Below are positions 35,716 through 47,032 of a DNA stretch of 64,000 bases, piece by piece. Position 1 is the stretch's first letter; the number at the start of each line of letters is the position of its first letter. Source of the stretch: Diphasiastrum complanatum (lineage: Eukaryota; Streptophyta; Lycopodiopsida; Lycopodiales; Lycopodiaceae); contig CM055092.1 of NCBI GenBank assembly GCA_029204225.1, positions 86,912,537-86,976,536 of the forward strand, read 5' to 3'. Both the position numbers and the translations under genes were made by a program. The notes below the pieces were generated by a model that was not told where the DNA came from, ran no database searches, and saw only the letters and a list, made by a program, of their open reading frames with translations.

Positions 35716-36309
35716 TCATGTCCTTTTTAGAATCTCATTTTCGACGTCAACAGCATGCTTGGAAAAGGCACCTAAGAGCAGACACAGTATACCAACTATG
35801 ATTGCAACCCTATTGCCCTCCCTAACAACTCTCTTCAAAGTACTGATGGACAATTCCACTGCCATTTTGCTTCCATCTTCCACAAGAACCTCTTGACTTC
35901 CATGTGCTCTTCCAAATATAAAATCAAACACCAACGCTGTAGTCCATGTCATGATCATTCTCGGGATCAAAAAAACTAGCAAGACAGCCATGGCCAAAAC
36001 CCCTACTTCTGTTCCCACAAGAATTGAAGCTTCCAGTAAAGACCTTTCAGCTGCCACGCGGTTGTACACATTCACCCTCCAAAGAAAATAGAATCTGCTT
36101 AACAGAAACAGACACCAAAAAAGCACTGCAAAAACAGCCAAGTAACCTCCCACCCAAGAAAGCTTACAGAAGGCTACCTTCAACGCAGCCTCGGAGTACA
36201 TCACCGCTTCATCCCCCTCTATTTCAAACCTGTTCAGCTCTGTATCTTCCTCTGATTCTTCTTCAGTTCCTGATTCTGTTTCTTCTTCTTCTTCTGAGTC
36301 CCAATCCAT
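35716..36309 (-). CDS. Small multi-pass membrane protein, function unknown
   Basis: Intact 197-aa frame from an ATG (MDWDSEEEEE) to TGA. Residues 1-36 are strongly acidic (Glu/Asp-rich, cytosolic or disordered). Three hydrophobic segments follow: about 51-73 (GGYLAVFAVLFWCLFLLSRF), 97-118 (GVLAMAVLLVFLIPRM) and 166-183 (VAIIVGILCLLLGAF). Between TM2 and TM3 is a loop with VFDFIFGRAHGSQEVLVEDG. Clean coding composition and absence of stops make it a likely host gene, intronless within the coding part. I do not recognise the family; it resembles many plant-specific uncharacterised membrane proteins. No neighbour gives a functional clue. Confidence 0.75.
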   Translation of the reverse strand: MDWDSEEEEETESGTEEESEEDTELNRFEIEGDEAVMYSEAALKVAFCKLSWVGGYLAVFAVLFWCLFLLSRFYFLWRVNVYNRVAAERSLLEASILVGTEVGVLAMAVLLVFLIPRMIMTWTTALVFDFIFGRAHGSQEVLVEDGSKMAVELSISTLKRVVREGNRVAIIVGILCLLLGAFSKHAVDVENEILKRT

Positions 36310-37140
36310 TCTTCAGTGTTCAAGTGCCTTTTCTTGAGCTTATGCCGTTAAAGCTCTTCCAGCTGGCTATAACTGCGGCTAAAAGAAAACCCTAACCATC
36401 AACTGCTGAAGTATAAAATTTGCAGCAGAGCTACAAGGAGCAAAAGCAGAACAGACACTACTTCTGAGAATTTGAAACGCAAATGAGATTGTGTTGCCCT
36501 ATATACATGGCTTCAGATCATGCAAAACCAACGAGGTTAAATTCAGATTCTACCAGAATAAAAAACAACCAATACACTGCAACCTTCGATGATCTGGCAA
36601 GGAAAACCTCCACAAACAGAAATGATAACCTACACCACTATGAAGCCTGCTGATTGTTGACCCGCTCAACCGTGATTGACATTAAACCTCAGCGCCAATC
36701 ATAAATAATCAACCGCCCAACCATAAATCACAATTCCGTGATAGCTCAAGGGGGCACTGGCATTGATGAATCCAATAAACTGTAGCAATGAATTCATCCA
36801 GCTCAAGAGCCACCAAACTGTGAATCATTCAACATGCTACCAAAAGCAATCCTCCATATACTAGCAATCATAATTGCAAACAAAAACCTCGGAAGACAGA
36901 CAAGTAAACATGAATTGCAAAACCCCATTAACTGCCCCAGCAAAGGCATCAAAAGGGCTAGAGCCTGGAGTGTAGATGCAATCTGGGCATCCCAACCAGC
37001 GCCTCAGATAGAAATCCGGAGATAAAATATGAAGCAAAGGGCAGCAGAGAGGCAGAGGCAGAGGCAGAAGCAAGAAGCAGAAAAGTTCGAGGAAGAAAGA
37101 GTAAAAGCAGAGTAAATGAAGAAAGGCTTTTGTTTTCTTT
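36310..37140 (-). promoter_or_regulatory. 5' leader / upstream region of the membrane-protein gene
   Basis: On the minus strand 37055-37130 is CT-rich with a CTGCCTCTG repeat, typical of plant 5' leaders. A leader intron between there and 36310 is possible but the sites are not decisive. Confidence 0.4.
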
Positions 37141-37940
37141 GGTTTTAAGCTTTGCCTGCAGACCGTCTACTAAGTACGGATTCCACTCACAGACCGTCTG
37201 TTCCGTACTCTAACAAAAGATGAAAGGTAAATGGACAAGCCTCTCCACATTGTCCACATTAATGTTACCTTCCTATACATATAAATATATATATCATAGG
37301 TGACTAATTGGGATCATAGGTGACGAATTGGTATCTACATTCGCATCATAGAACAAATTCCATCGCTATATGATTTTGTAATACGAGAGTCTACAATAGG
37401 ATTTGAGTGCTCACTATCTTAATACTCGTATTGATGTTGGATAGGAATATTTTTTTCTCGAGATAAACTATATATTTTTACTCCCAATGGTGTTGCTTAA
37501 CAACTGAGGAGGAGGACCTTCCCTAGTGTGAAAATAGTTTTTACTTTTTTAAAAATTTTGCTATAAATTTTTTTGACATGCACTTTTTGGGCGGAAGGTA
37601 CACGCAAAAATAGTAAATTTGTGTACATGCACGTCTAGAAGGTTTAGAGGCCTGAGGAGTCAAGTTCAAATTTGTTGTAAAAATGCAAAAGCTGGTTTTA
37701 CTAATATACGTATTCATGTTAAGAGGTAAGAGTGCCCCAAATACATTGACAGACAACAACAATTATTGGCTTCTCCAAATCAATTGCATATTGCATGTGA
37801 AAAAACATTACACCTATCAAAAATTACATATATACCCTAAAAAATATGTATTTTGACAATTTGGACATATTCATGTAGTTAGAATAAAAGTAGAACTACT
37901 GTGTTATTGTACTGTGGGTCTAATCGGTGGATAAGGACCA
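37141..37940. other. Upstream flank; no gene seen
   Basis: CAGACCGTCT occurs at 37159 and 37190 with AAGTACGGA / CCGTACTC nearby. TAGGTGA.(T/G)AATTGG is duplicated near 37298 and 37318. Confidence 0.35.
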
Positions 37941-38157
37941 GTTGGCCTCACCACGAGGCAAGTTGATGGGACACACGTCCCATCAACGGCAACTTGGGCC
38001 ATGCATGGGTTGCCAAAGAAGAAACTATATGTATAGTGTACTTTGTTTTTTGAATATATAATTGCTATGTGTGGGAGAGTGCTTTTGTGTGTGGGTGTTA
38101 CTGTGTTTCATGATCTGTGATCATGTTTTGAGCAAATTTTAACTTGGTATCATAGCC
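37941..38157 (+). mobile_element. LTR end and initiator-Met-type primer site of a degraded copia element
   Basis: TGGTATCATAGCC at 38145-38157 differs by one base from the usual primer site. The sequence to its left contains the hairpin TTGATGGGAC/GTCCCATCAA (37972-37995) and GT-rich U5-like sequence. The left LTR boundary is not visible. Confidence 0.5.
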
Positions 38158-38894
38158 ATACATGGAGTGTGCACAATATAGAGTAGTTGTTGAAGAAGCT
38201 TGGGGAGAACATTTTTTTTGAGAGTTCGGGGTTTACAGTGGTTAGAAAACAAAGAATAAAGCACTAGTACATTGTTTCGGGCACGAAAGCTTGGCAAGCT
38301 CAGTACATGGATCCTTAGCCTACGCATAGCAACAAACAATGTAAAAGACATGCAAAATTTAAGAATTTTGTAGTTAGTTACTTGAAGAGGACGAAATAGT
38401 GTAAAAGAGTGTTAAAGTGATCTAAGTGTCCACTTCAATGCTCAAATTCACTTCCAACCACAAGATTGAAGCCCACATTCACCAATGGTCATAATTTAAT
38501 TGATTTGGTGGACTAGATGTAGTTCTCTGGTTTCGATGGCAAGATTAACTTGAAGGGACCCGAAGTGTCTTGAAGAGCAAAACAGCCTTCAACTTATTAA
38601 AAAATTTCATTTTGAAGGGACCCAAGCCAAAATTGGTTAAAGAGTGAAGTTTCTTCACTATGAAGAAACAGTTCATTTTCTAATAAGGCCCTTATTTCCA
38701 CCTCCTTTAACTGTTTTGGACCAAACGAAGGGCTACGGACTCCAAACTGTTGTAAGCCCACAGTTTCCTCCTTGGTGATTGACTAATTTCTATTTCATGA
38801 TTCTTCTTGCATGTTTCTTGATCATTGATCTAGGGTCAGGTGAAACCAACTTTGTTTCTATGTCTGCTCATCTGATACCTGCAAGAATTACAAA
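38158..38894. other. No gene seen; probable element leader
   Basis: A phrase TGAAGGGACCC is duplicated at 38552 and 38614. No coding signal. Confidence 0.3.
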
Positions 38895-39135
38895 CTCAGA
38901 CAACCAATTTATTTGAAGAACGTCTACAACGGGTTTCCGGCTGATCTCCAACAAAGGGTAACCAATCCTGTCATAATTTCAAGTTCAGATGTTAAGTTCA
39001 ATAATTTGAAGTCATTGAAGACTTGGCCATCTTCAAGGACTTCCATGAAATTAGCATTTAGAACAAGTCTGCAGAAATACATTACTTTCGCGACAGTCTG
39101 CAAAAATACTCTAAGTGTCGCGACAGTCTGTAGAA
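38895..39135 (+). repeat. Left arm of a distant inverted repeat (partner 46120-46325)
   Basis: TTTGAAGAACG, TTCCGGCTGATCT, AAAGGGTAACCAATCC and CAGTCTGTAGAAATGAACTA all occur in reverse complement in 46120-46325 in the same order. Probably two LTRs of one family in opposite orientation. Confidence 0.7.
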
Positions 39136-39700
39136 ATGAACTATGTTTTCAACAGCTTCGGCTTTTGCGCATTTCCCCGAAATGCGACACTTGCATAGTT
39201 CAAAAGTTTAACTATTTTTAACACCTTCGCTTTTTCGCATTTTTCCGAAAAATGCGAAGAGAGAGAAAATTCGGGAAGGTCATCTATTTTGGTCGTCTAT
39301 TTTGAACGAGGAACGTTCCCAGTCACTTTCCGAAATTTGCGAAGTGAGAGAAAATCTCTTCACATGAAGTGAGAGAATCAGCGACGTCCTCGTCCGCGTC
39401 AATGATGCTAAATTATTGACCGTATACACTATGTACAGTCGTCACAAAAGCCATATACTTCCAAGTAAAATGGCTTTTCTAATTAGGTGACAAACATTCA
39501 ATGTAATTAATAGACGGATGAAATCTATAAATAGATCGTCCAAGCACAGATTAGCAGTTGCTCCGTCCATGAGACACATTATTTGAGCATCCCAATTACG
39601 CCATCATTTTTTGTTGTAATTTCTATTCTGTATTGTGCTTCAATGTAATATAGCAGCAACTTGCTTTTATCTATGTACAACAACATAGATGAATGCTTGT
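39136..39700 (+). mobile_element. LTR-like segment with hairpin and TATA box
   Basis: A perfect hairpin TTCGCATTTTT/AAAAATGCGAA at about 39234-39258, GCGAAG.GAGAGAAAAT repeated twice, and TATAAATA at 39526-39533 followed by a plausible transcript start. Reads as U3-R-U5 of the element whose integrase lies at 40338, but its ends are not defined. Confidence 0.45.
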
Positions 39701-40014
39701 TGTGATTGAATGCACTTTTATTGTTGTTTGATCGCGCTTGTTTACTCACTCTGATCAGAACACGGACGTCTACAACTCCTCAGTTTTTGATCAGACGATG
39801 GTTGTCTTTGATGCATGAGGAACTCGCGTTATCATACTGCTCTTCCATTCATTTCAGAACTATACTTCATGTTAAATCTGATTTCAGTAGTACCACATAC
39901 AAACCATCTCTAATCTCTTCGATGGACTGTACTCTTGTTTCAGAGTATGAATTAATTTTTAAAATCCTGATGGGCAATTAGAATACTTAAAGCTGTTATT
40001 ACATTTAGCATAAG

Positions 40015-40340
40015 CTATCTAAAACTTACAGCAGAGACCAATTTATCTACCTGGGAGATTCTAGCACCATATGCGTGGAAGGCAAAGGAACAGTGAAGAT
40101 CAATTTCAACAATGATCTGTCCATTTGTGTTTCTAACATCCTTCAGTTGTCAAAGAACCTGTTATCAGTCTCTAAGATGACTGATGAGGGCTACACTATT
40201 ACTTTCTCATCTGAACAGTGTAACTCGAGGAAGATACTACTCTGACTACATGCATTAGAGTCGGAAATCTTTACACACTCTCTAATTCAGTTGCATTAGC
40301 TAGTATCTCTAATGAAAATGTAAACGATAGTGCTGTTTTG
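40015..40340 (+). pseudogene. Copia protease-region remnant
   Basis: Fragments of the usual order are visible across frames: GKGTVKINFNN, LQLSKNLLSVSKMTDEGYTI (usually VP.L..NLLSV..L...G) and a stop. The DSG-type protease active site is not seen. Confidence 0.6.
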
Positions 40341-40910
40341 TGGCATAGTCGATTTGGACACGTGAATACAAGATCACTTTTTTATATGCGTTGTAATAAT
40401 TTAGTTGATGGTTTGAATTTCTTGTCTTCATTAGATAGGAAATCTTTCTTTTGTGAATCATGCATCTATGGGAAGCATGCTAGAAGCAACTTTCCAAAAT
40501 CACACTCCATCAAAACAAAGCATGTATTAGATCTTGTACATAGTGATCTCTGTGGTCCAATGCCAGCTCCGTCATTAGGAGATGCAATCTATTTTATCAC
40601 TTTCATAGATGATTATTCTAGATGGTCTACAACCATGTTCATTAAGCACAAATCTGAAGCCTTTGAATGCTTCAAGAGATTCAAGGCCATGGCTAAGACA
40701 CAAACGTCTAGGAAAGTGAAAGCACTCCGAACTGATGGTGGCGGCGAATATATCTCTAACGAGATATCCAACTACATGGCTATACATGGTATTAGAAGAT
40801 AGTTCACCACTTCCTATTCATCTCAACAGAACGGGATTGCAAAAAGGAAGAATCGAACTCTTCTCAACTCAGCCAGCTAGCTCGAGCATATCTAAAGAAA
40901 TTCAAGAAGA
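40338..40910 (+). pseudogene. Copia GAG-pre-integrase and integrase core, broken
   Basis: WHSRFGHVNTRSL plus CESCIYGKHARSNF form the His/Cys zinc region. LVHSDLCGPM and FIDDYSRW hold the first Asp and RTDGGGEYIS the second. A TAG follows GIRR. QQNGIAKRKNRTL shows the position of the catalytic Glu changed to Lys (usually AERKN). So both a stop and a catalytic change inactivate it. Confidence 0.85.
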
Positions 40911-41250
40911 AACATCATTGCATCCTGGTCAACCCAACGTCCACAGATCCTCACGGACTTGGACAGTTCCTAAGAGGTATGCACCTCAATCATTCTAGAC
41001 TTCATCATAAGAACCAGAGAGCCTAGCCGAAGCAATTAACTCCAAGGATGTTGTGAAGTGGCAAGAGGCTATGGAAAGCGAGTATAACTCACTTTTGATG
41101 AATCAGACCTAGACGCTGGTCGACTTCCCCACTCACAAGAGAGTTATTGACAACAAGTGGATCTTCAAGAAGAAGATCAACTCTGATGGTTCCATTGCAA
41201 AATGAAAAGCACGGTTGGTGCTAAAGGATTCATGTCAATCTTCAAAATAG
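40911..41250 (+). pseudogene. Copia RT N-terminus remnant
   Basis: AINSKDVVKWQEAMESEYNS, then after a stop TLVDFPTHKRVIDNKWIFKK and INSDGSIAK, the beginning of copia RT. It ends before the catalytic part. Confidence 0.75.
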
Positions 41251-41266
41251 AAGTTCTACCATTGCC

Positions 41267-41665
41267 ATGCCAAAGATAACACCGGAAGAGACATTCACAA
41301 AGAAGAAACCAAAGGTGAACCATTTACAAATCTTTGGATGTAAGGCCTTTATACATATTCCAAAGGAAAATAGGTGTAAGCTTGATGTAAAAGCTATGAA
41401 GTGCATCTTCTTAGGATATGATGATCGTGTGAAGGGCTATAGATGCTTTGATCCATTGGAGAACAAAATGCATGTTAGCCGTGATGTTATCTTTGATGAA
41501 TCTAAGATGTACAAAGATGAGGATGCTGAGAAATTGGATACATCAAGTGGCAAAGATGGTACAGTGAGAATTCTTCTTGATGATGGACCATTTGTTGACA
41601 TTCCTGATGATGGACAGATGGATGCACCTCATGATGTCATCACTCAACCTAATGAGACAAGTTAG
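41267..41665 (+). pseudogene. Copia integrase C-terminal domain (from another copy)
   Basis: TPEETFTKKKPKVNHLQIFG, RCKLDVKAMKCIFLGYDD and MHVSRDVIFDE are the standard block that should precede RT, yet here it follows RT sequence. It is an open 132-codon frame that ends in a stop after the acidic linker. It must derive from a second element or a rearrangement. Confidence 0.8.
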
Positions 41666-41943
41666 AGAGGTAGAGATAAATCATTTAGTGCTAAGAGGAT
41701 TGAAGTTGCTGCCTGGCGTCTTGGATGACTTTGTCAACTTGATTCTGAGCATTGATCAGGACATTCTGGAGGTCACTAAGACAAATGCAAGGAGAAGGAT
41801 GTACCATGGGATTGATAAAAATAAAACGAATTCTGCTTTCAAACATGTTGGAAAGTGCCATCTCTTTCACTTGCTTGCCATATAACAAAATCTGATGATG
41901 ATTTTAACTTGAAGGGAGGCATGAGCTATTGCACACCCACCAT

Positions 41944-41945
<2 letters not shown>

Positions 41946-42026
<81 letters not shown>
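41946..42026. repeat. (CT)n microsatellite, about 40 units
   Basis: Uninterrupted; frames through it are artefacts. Confidence 0.97.
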
Positions 42027-42028
<2 letters not shown>

Positions 42029-43497
42029 TTTTCTCTTTCTCGACCTGCTGTAAAGTGACAAGCAGCCTAACAGGCAGCCAAAATTTCATTGGTTGAGGGT
42101 CAAGGGAGGAAGGGGGTGGACTTGTTAAAGTCATTACTTTTTTTTAAATTCTTTTATCTCTGGTTTTGCAAATTGGTGAGTTTGCAAAGGTAATGGGCTT
42201 CATGTTTTTCTCTCAAGCAGTTGATTAGGACTTTACTAGAAATCTGTAATATGCTTTGGTATTTGCATTATTTTTGTTGTTGCACTTTGCCGAATTACGC
42301 AGTTTGCTGATAATGAGTTATGCAACCAAATAATTGTTATTGCTTTGTCATTTTCATGCGTTCACTCATGCAAACAGGTTGCAGTAATTAGATGTTCCCA
42401 TAATTGGAGAAGACTTTGTCATTTTCCAGTATTTTGATCGATTTCTCTCGTCGAAAATGGGTTGGCTAGTATAAGCCACATAATAATGTTAAGTTGAATA
42501 AGTTTGAAACTCCATTAATGCAAAAAGCAATCACCTAATAAAATGCAATATTTGTCTAAATCTATTTAGTCGTGGTTGAAAAATAAAATTTATTGGTCAA
42601 ATTGTTTATGGTTTTCTTCCAAATAGGCAAAGTAGTTGAATTCCTTGAGGTATTCCGAAGTGCTTACATTGTCATTTTTTACTCTAAATAAATTTTCATT
42701 TTTATCAAATTGTCATATGGGTAATTGTGAATCAATTACTTAGGTATGAAAATTCACAGTTTTTTTGACCCACCGGTCTAATTGTCCCGTTTTCTAAAAT
42801 GGCAAGCCCAAGGAAAAGTAAGACAAATATAAGTTATTGGTGTTTAAGGTGTTGTTGAATACCAAAATAAGAGACCAAGAAACCGATAAGAAATAGTAAA
42901 CCACGAAAAACTCTAAATCAAATGAGTCTGAAAGGATCGTAAGGCCTGATGGGCAGAGCTTATTCCAAAATTTGATTTTAGGACTAGTATTTTAAAGAGC
43001 CAAGAAATTCAAAAGCCTGATTCAACTAAAAAAATCTAAGGAAAATTAATCGCAATTTTTATATTCAATCCATAATTAGAGAACTTCGAGATTAATTAAT
43101 ATAATCAAATTTATTCTTAAATGGATAAAATTTTTACTCATCCTTTTCCATTTTCAAATCTGTCAAATCGTGAAATATTAGGACGAGACCAAAAATTTTC
43201 TTATGTGATTATGACAAGGGGTGAAAGAAAACATGAGCTAAAATTTGTATTATGAAGCTGGAATTTGGAAAAATTCTCGAGAACTTCACATAGTGTTGGA
43301 TGTGAAGGATTTCAGATCATTCAAGATCCAATCCATGTCCCAAATCTTTGGTTACAATAAGGAGCGAACCAACAATCCTGCCAATGTAGAAAAATCAGCA
43401 TCTACATACAAAATGAGATGCAGACTCTAAGAGATATTGATCAAACATGAACTAGAACATAAAATATGTTTTCTGTCCGTACAATTACAGTACCCTA
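42027..43497. other. No gene seen
   Basis: AT-rich, short frames only. No motif recognised. Confidence 0.35.
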
Positions 43498-44546
43498 CTA
43501 TATTTCACACGTGTGGAACCGAAAATAGCAATAAATGATCATTCTACACATAGAATTGCAAGATAACACGAAGCTATTTCTTACATCAATTTTGCACATC
43601 AAGATATAACTAGAACATGAAGAACCAAATAGAATGTGAATGAAATGATGTCCTCCATGTTTCAAACTTTGTACTCTCTGGAAAATTACAGCAACCAAAC
43701 AATAAATGTGAGTGATGATCATTTGCTTGCTTGTGTCCTCCAACTTTGTCCTTTCTTGATATGTCTCCACCATAAAACTCCATGAATGAGCCTCCATCTC
43801 CATCTTGCCACAAGAAACCATCAAACCTTGGAAATCCATGAGTAGGTGAGTACATACATGATGCAAATCTAGCACCACATGACTCCATAAACCAAGTAGT
43901 TTGCACTAGTCCATCTTCAAGATCTACTTGACACAAGAAAATGACCATAAATTCACCAAAAATTGACAATCTCCAAGTATTGGCACCAAGTAGCTCAACA
44001 CTTGAGAACTTAGCCATGGATGAGTGACATAATGAACCTCCAATAACTTCATTTCCATCAGCAAAACCATCCAAGAATGCTAATATAACTCCAACAATAA
44101 GATATTGCAAGACAATGTAGCTAGTTTGTCCATATCTTGACAATTTGCACACATCCACATGAAATAGCTCAAACATGAGATAGAACAAGTAAAGTAAACT
44201 TGAACAAAACTTCCTTGCTCTCTTTATGAAGAAATGTGAATGCACTTGCTGCAAAAATGACTTTCTTGGACTCATCACAAAAGAATGTAGAAGAACCACC
44301 TCCTTCATGAATGCACCTAGCAACATCTTTTTCCATATGATCAAAGAAATCATTAGCAACAATCTTTTCTAAGGAAGAACCTTCACCTCCATTGATGAAG
44401 TTAGCTCTTTCCTTACCTTTTGCATGCTTGCACTTGCCATGAAGAACCATTGAAACACCATCATTATCCTCAAGACTAGCCAAGTTAGCACAAAGATGAA
44501 CATCTTTTTTAGGGCATAAGCAACATATGTACCTTACAAAGTACAC
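43498..44546 (-). pseudogene. Unknown minus-strand ORF pair, probably retroelement
   Basis: Two overlapping open frames, 44546-44169 (HLCANLASLEDNDGVSMVLH, GKCKHAKGKERANFINGGEG) and 44362-43610 (250 codons, containing SVELLGANTWRLSIFGEF, QVDLEDGLVQTTWFMESCGA, GGSFMEFYGGDIS). The second looks protein-like in the stretch 44100-43700. No recognised domain, though CLCPKKDVHLC-type Cys/His spacing is seen in the first. A CACACGTGTGGAA element near its end (43507) is shared with the 25.3-kb element, hinting at the same family. Confidence 0.4.
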
Positions 44547-44939
44547 AGTTCACATATCTATGAAGCTATCACTTTTTTTTTGAAAAATCATACAAAAAGA
44601 CACGGTCCATGTATAGTGTCAGGTATCAAGGCCATGTTGACCCATCGAACTTCATGGAGATCCATTAGAGTTCGAACGCTATGAGGCTTGGGCAAATCCA
44701 TGCCATTCAAGCTTCAATGAACCACACTCATTTATAGCTAAAAAGTACTAACTGCAATCATAGTCCATTTTTTCAACGATGTGTATTTGCATCAGTCTAT
44801 TTAGCGTATTGCCAACGTAAGCAATATTTCATAAAGACAAATAATCTCACATTTATACATGTAGAACACCTTATCAGACTGATCTTGATTCTACTAACAA
44901 AGTGCGCAGTTTACTTGACAAAGGATGAGAAACGAACGC
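44547..44939. other. No gene seen
   Basis: No coding signal; unremarkable. Confidence 0.3.
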
Positions 44940-45310
44940 GAACTCAAAACATTTTTATTCGTGATCAACCTCGAAAGATTCGCTAAATTTGTCTTGCAGT
45001 CAACTCAAAAGATTTGCGAAACAGTTTCTTGTAGAAGCTCGTGGCTTTCTTGTTGAAGCTCAAAAGATTCGCGAACAGAATCTTGTCGCGAAATATTCTA
45101 TTTCTTGTTCAAACCTCAAATCTCGCGAAATTGTCGCAAACAATTCGCGAAATCTTTTGATTTTCTTCTTCAAGCTCAAAGTTGTCATCTGTCGCGAACA
45201 ATTCGCGAAACACGAAAATGTCGTGAAGAGACAAGTGTCGTGAACAATTTGTAAAACACGAAGTTGAGACAAAGAGATGGACTGTCATGAAATATTCGCG
45301 AACATAATTT
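44940..45310. repeat. Array of TTCGCGAA-type words
   Basis: GATTCGCGAA, TGTCGCGAA, CAATTCGCGAAA and AAAGATT(C/T)GC words recur about every 20-30 bp. Related TCGCGAA words occur at 31500 and 60475. Confidence 0.7.
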
Positions 45311-45600
45311 ATTCGACTCTAGAAACAGAGCGTCTATTGAATATCAACCATTGTAAACGGTTAGATCTACTGTTACAAAAATAAAAGGCCAAAAGACCTG
45401 TCTTGTAGCAATATATATATACATGTGCACCACTCGTTGTAACACAACAGAAGAAACTCTCAAACACTTAAACTGAAGAGATTCTTAGACTCACTCAATC
45501 AGAGACACAACAACGAGATAAGATAGCAAGAGATGTATATTGATGATTCAGATTCAGAATTATGAATTCGTTTTTGATCAATAGTTTTCGTTTGTATAAA
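45311..45600 (+). mobile_element. LTR-like promoter segment
   Basis: CAATATATATATACATG near 45409 (TATA-like), followed by ACTCTCAAACACTTAAACTG and ACTCACTCAATCAGAGACAC, a layout like an LTR R/U5. No primer site was identified. Confidence 0.35.
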
Positions 45601-46119
45601 ATTGTCTTAAGTTGTCTCTCAATTCCACATATTATTTCCGCACACATATTCAATTAGAGCAAATATTGTTTTATTAGTACATAGATCAAATACATATCCA
45701 ATTGAAGACACTAATATAAGTTTGATTTATTCAAACTTTCATCATGTTCTATGTGGAAGAATAATTACTATTTTTTCTACAATACACTTATCTTTTTACC
45801 TTATTTTTCATGCAAAAATCTTTACAAGATATAACATCCACGTATGAAATGCATATACTAACAATCTTACCTAAGCCCTAAGAGATGTTTCCAAAGAGAT
45901 TTTATGGTTTATAGCGATAAAATTTAGTATGTATTGCAATATTGCTTCATACTTTTATGCGTGTGATATCCTGAGAACTACCCATTCTTCGATTAGTAAG
46001 CATCACCTTCGGTTTACTCCGACTTCGTAATGGACCGTAGGATGGAGCGTTGTGGTTGAGCTTCGGTCTTCGTTTATAATCGGCCTGCTAAACTTTCCTT
46101 TGTATTTATACAAGCTTTG
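45601..46119. other. No gene seen
   Basis: Contains CTTCGG(T/C)..AC.(T/C)CGACTTCG-type words at 46005-46075. No coding signal. Confidence 0.3.
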
Positions 46120-46325
46120 TAGAAATAGTTCATTTCTACAGACTGCCAGAAACGACTCATTTTGTTGAAGTCGTTGAAGATGGTCATGTCTTTAATGTCC
46201 TTCAGATAATAGGGATTTGACATTCAAATGTAAAGAGAATGGGATTGGTTACCCTTTATGCTTTGATCCATGGATGAAGATCAGCCGGAAGCCTGATGCA
46301 ATCGTTCTTCAAATGATTCGGCTGT
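46120..46325 (-). repeat. Right arm of the distant inverted repeat (partner 38895-39135)
   Basis: Reverse-complement homology in matching order: TAGTTCATTTCTACAGACTG, GGATTGGTTACCCTTT, AGATCAGCCGGAAGCC, CGTTCTTCAAA. Confidence 0.7.
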
Positions 46326-46921
46326 CTAAGTTCAAGGAGGAAAATGTGGCCTTAATTTCCAACAAATTCGTCTTGAATGACTTTCGACAAGTATGAATTC
46401 ACATGCAACTTTGACTTGATTCGAATTCAAGGGCCTTTGATAGAGGACTTATGATTTAGTTGGGAGGGGACTCATTATGAGTCGTAATGGACCCATATTC
46501 GAGTCATAATGACTTGTTAGAGGGCTTGTAGTTAAATCATAGTGACTCGTGAGGAGAGTTTGCAATGAGTCATAATGGACATGTTGAGTTGGTCACTTGT
46601 ATAGAGGCCTTGGAGTGGTTTTAGATGGGAGGGGGCATACCCTCAAACTAGTAATCCTTGTTTGTCTTGGTTGGGAGAGCTTCACATTACTATTGGGCTT
46701 GTTGGTTGCACCCACACTTGTCCCCAATGCCATGCATGTTGGTACACTTGGAGCCTTGAATATGTTGTGGGTCTTTTTGGGATAGAATCACATTTACATG
46801 ACCGGCCTTATAAGAGGCTTCAGCAACATGCGTATATGCCAAAGCATGAGCAATTTTCATGAAGGGGGGAAGGGGGGGGGGGGGAAGGGAAACATAAGAT
46901 ATTTTTTTATATTGTGATTGA
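46326..46921. other. No gene seen; G-rich run
   Basis: GAGTCATAATGACTCGT-type words recur at 46475-46575 (four GAGTC.TAATG). A G-rich run occurs at 46864-46890. Confidence 0.35.
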
Positions 46922-47032
46922 AGGTGCAGACAAGGCCCCAACCCTCATCAAATGGTGCAAAATGCTTCATCATGATCAATAGATCATTATTTTGGATCAT
47001 TGGATGAGGGCGGGGGCCTGCTTGCACCATTG
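46922..47032. mobile_element. Small foldback/MITE-like element with imperfect 26-bp inverted ends
   Basis: Left end GGTGCAGACAAGGCCCC then CCTCATC; right end GATGAGGG then GGGGGCCTGCTTGCACC. The arms pair with about four mismatches around a 60-bp centre. No clear target duplication seen, so the class is uncertain. Confidence 0.5.
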
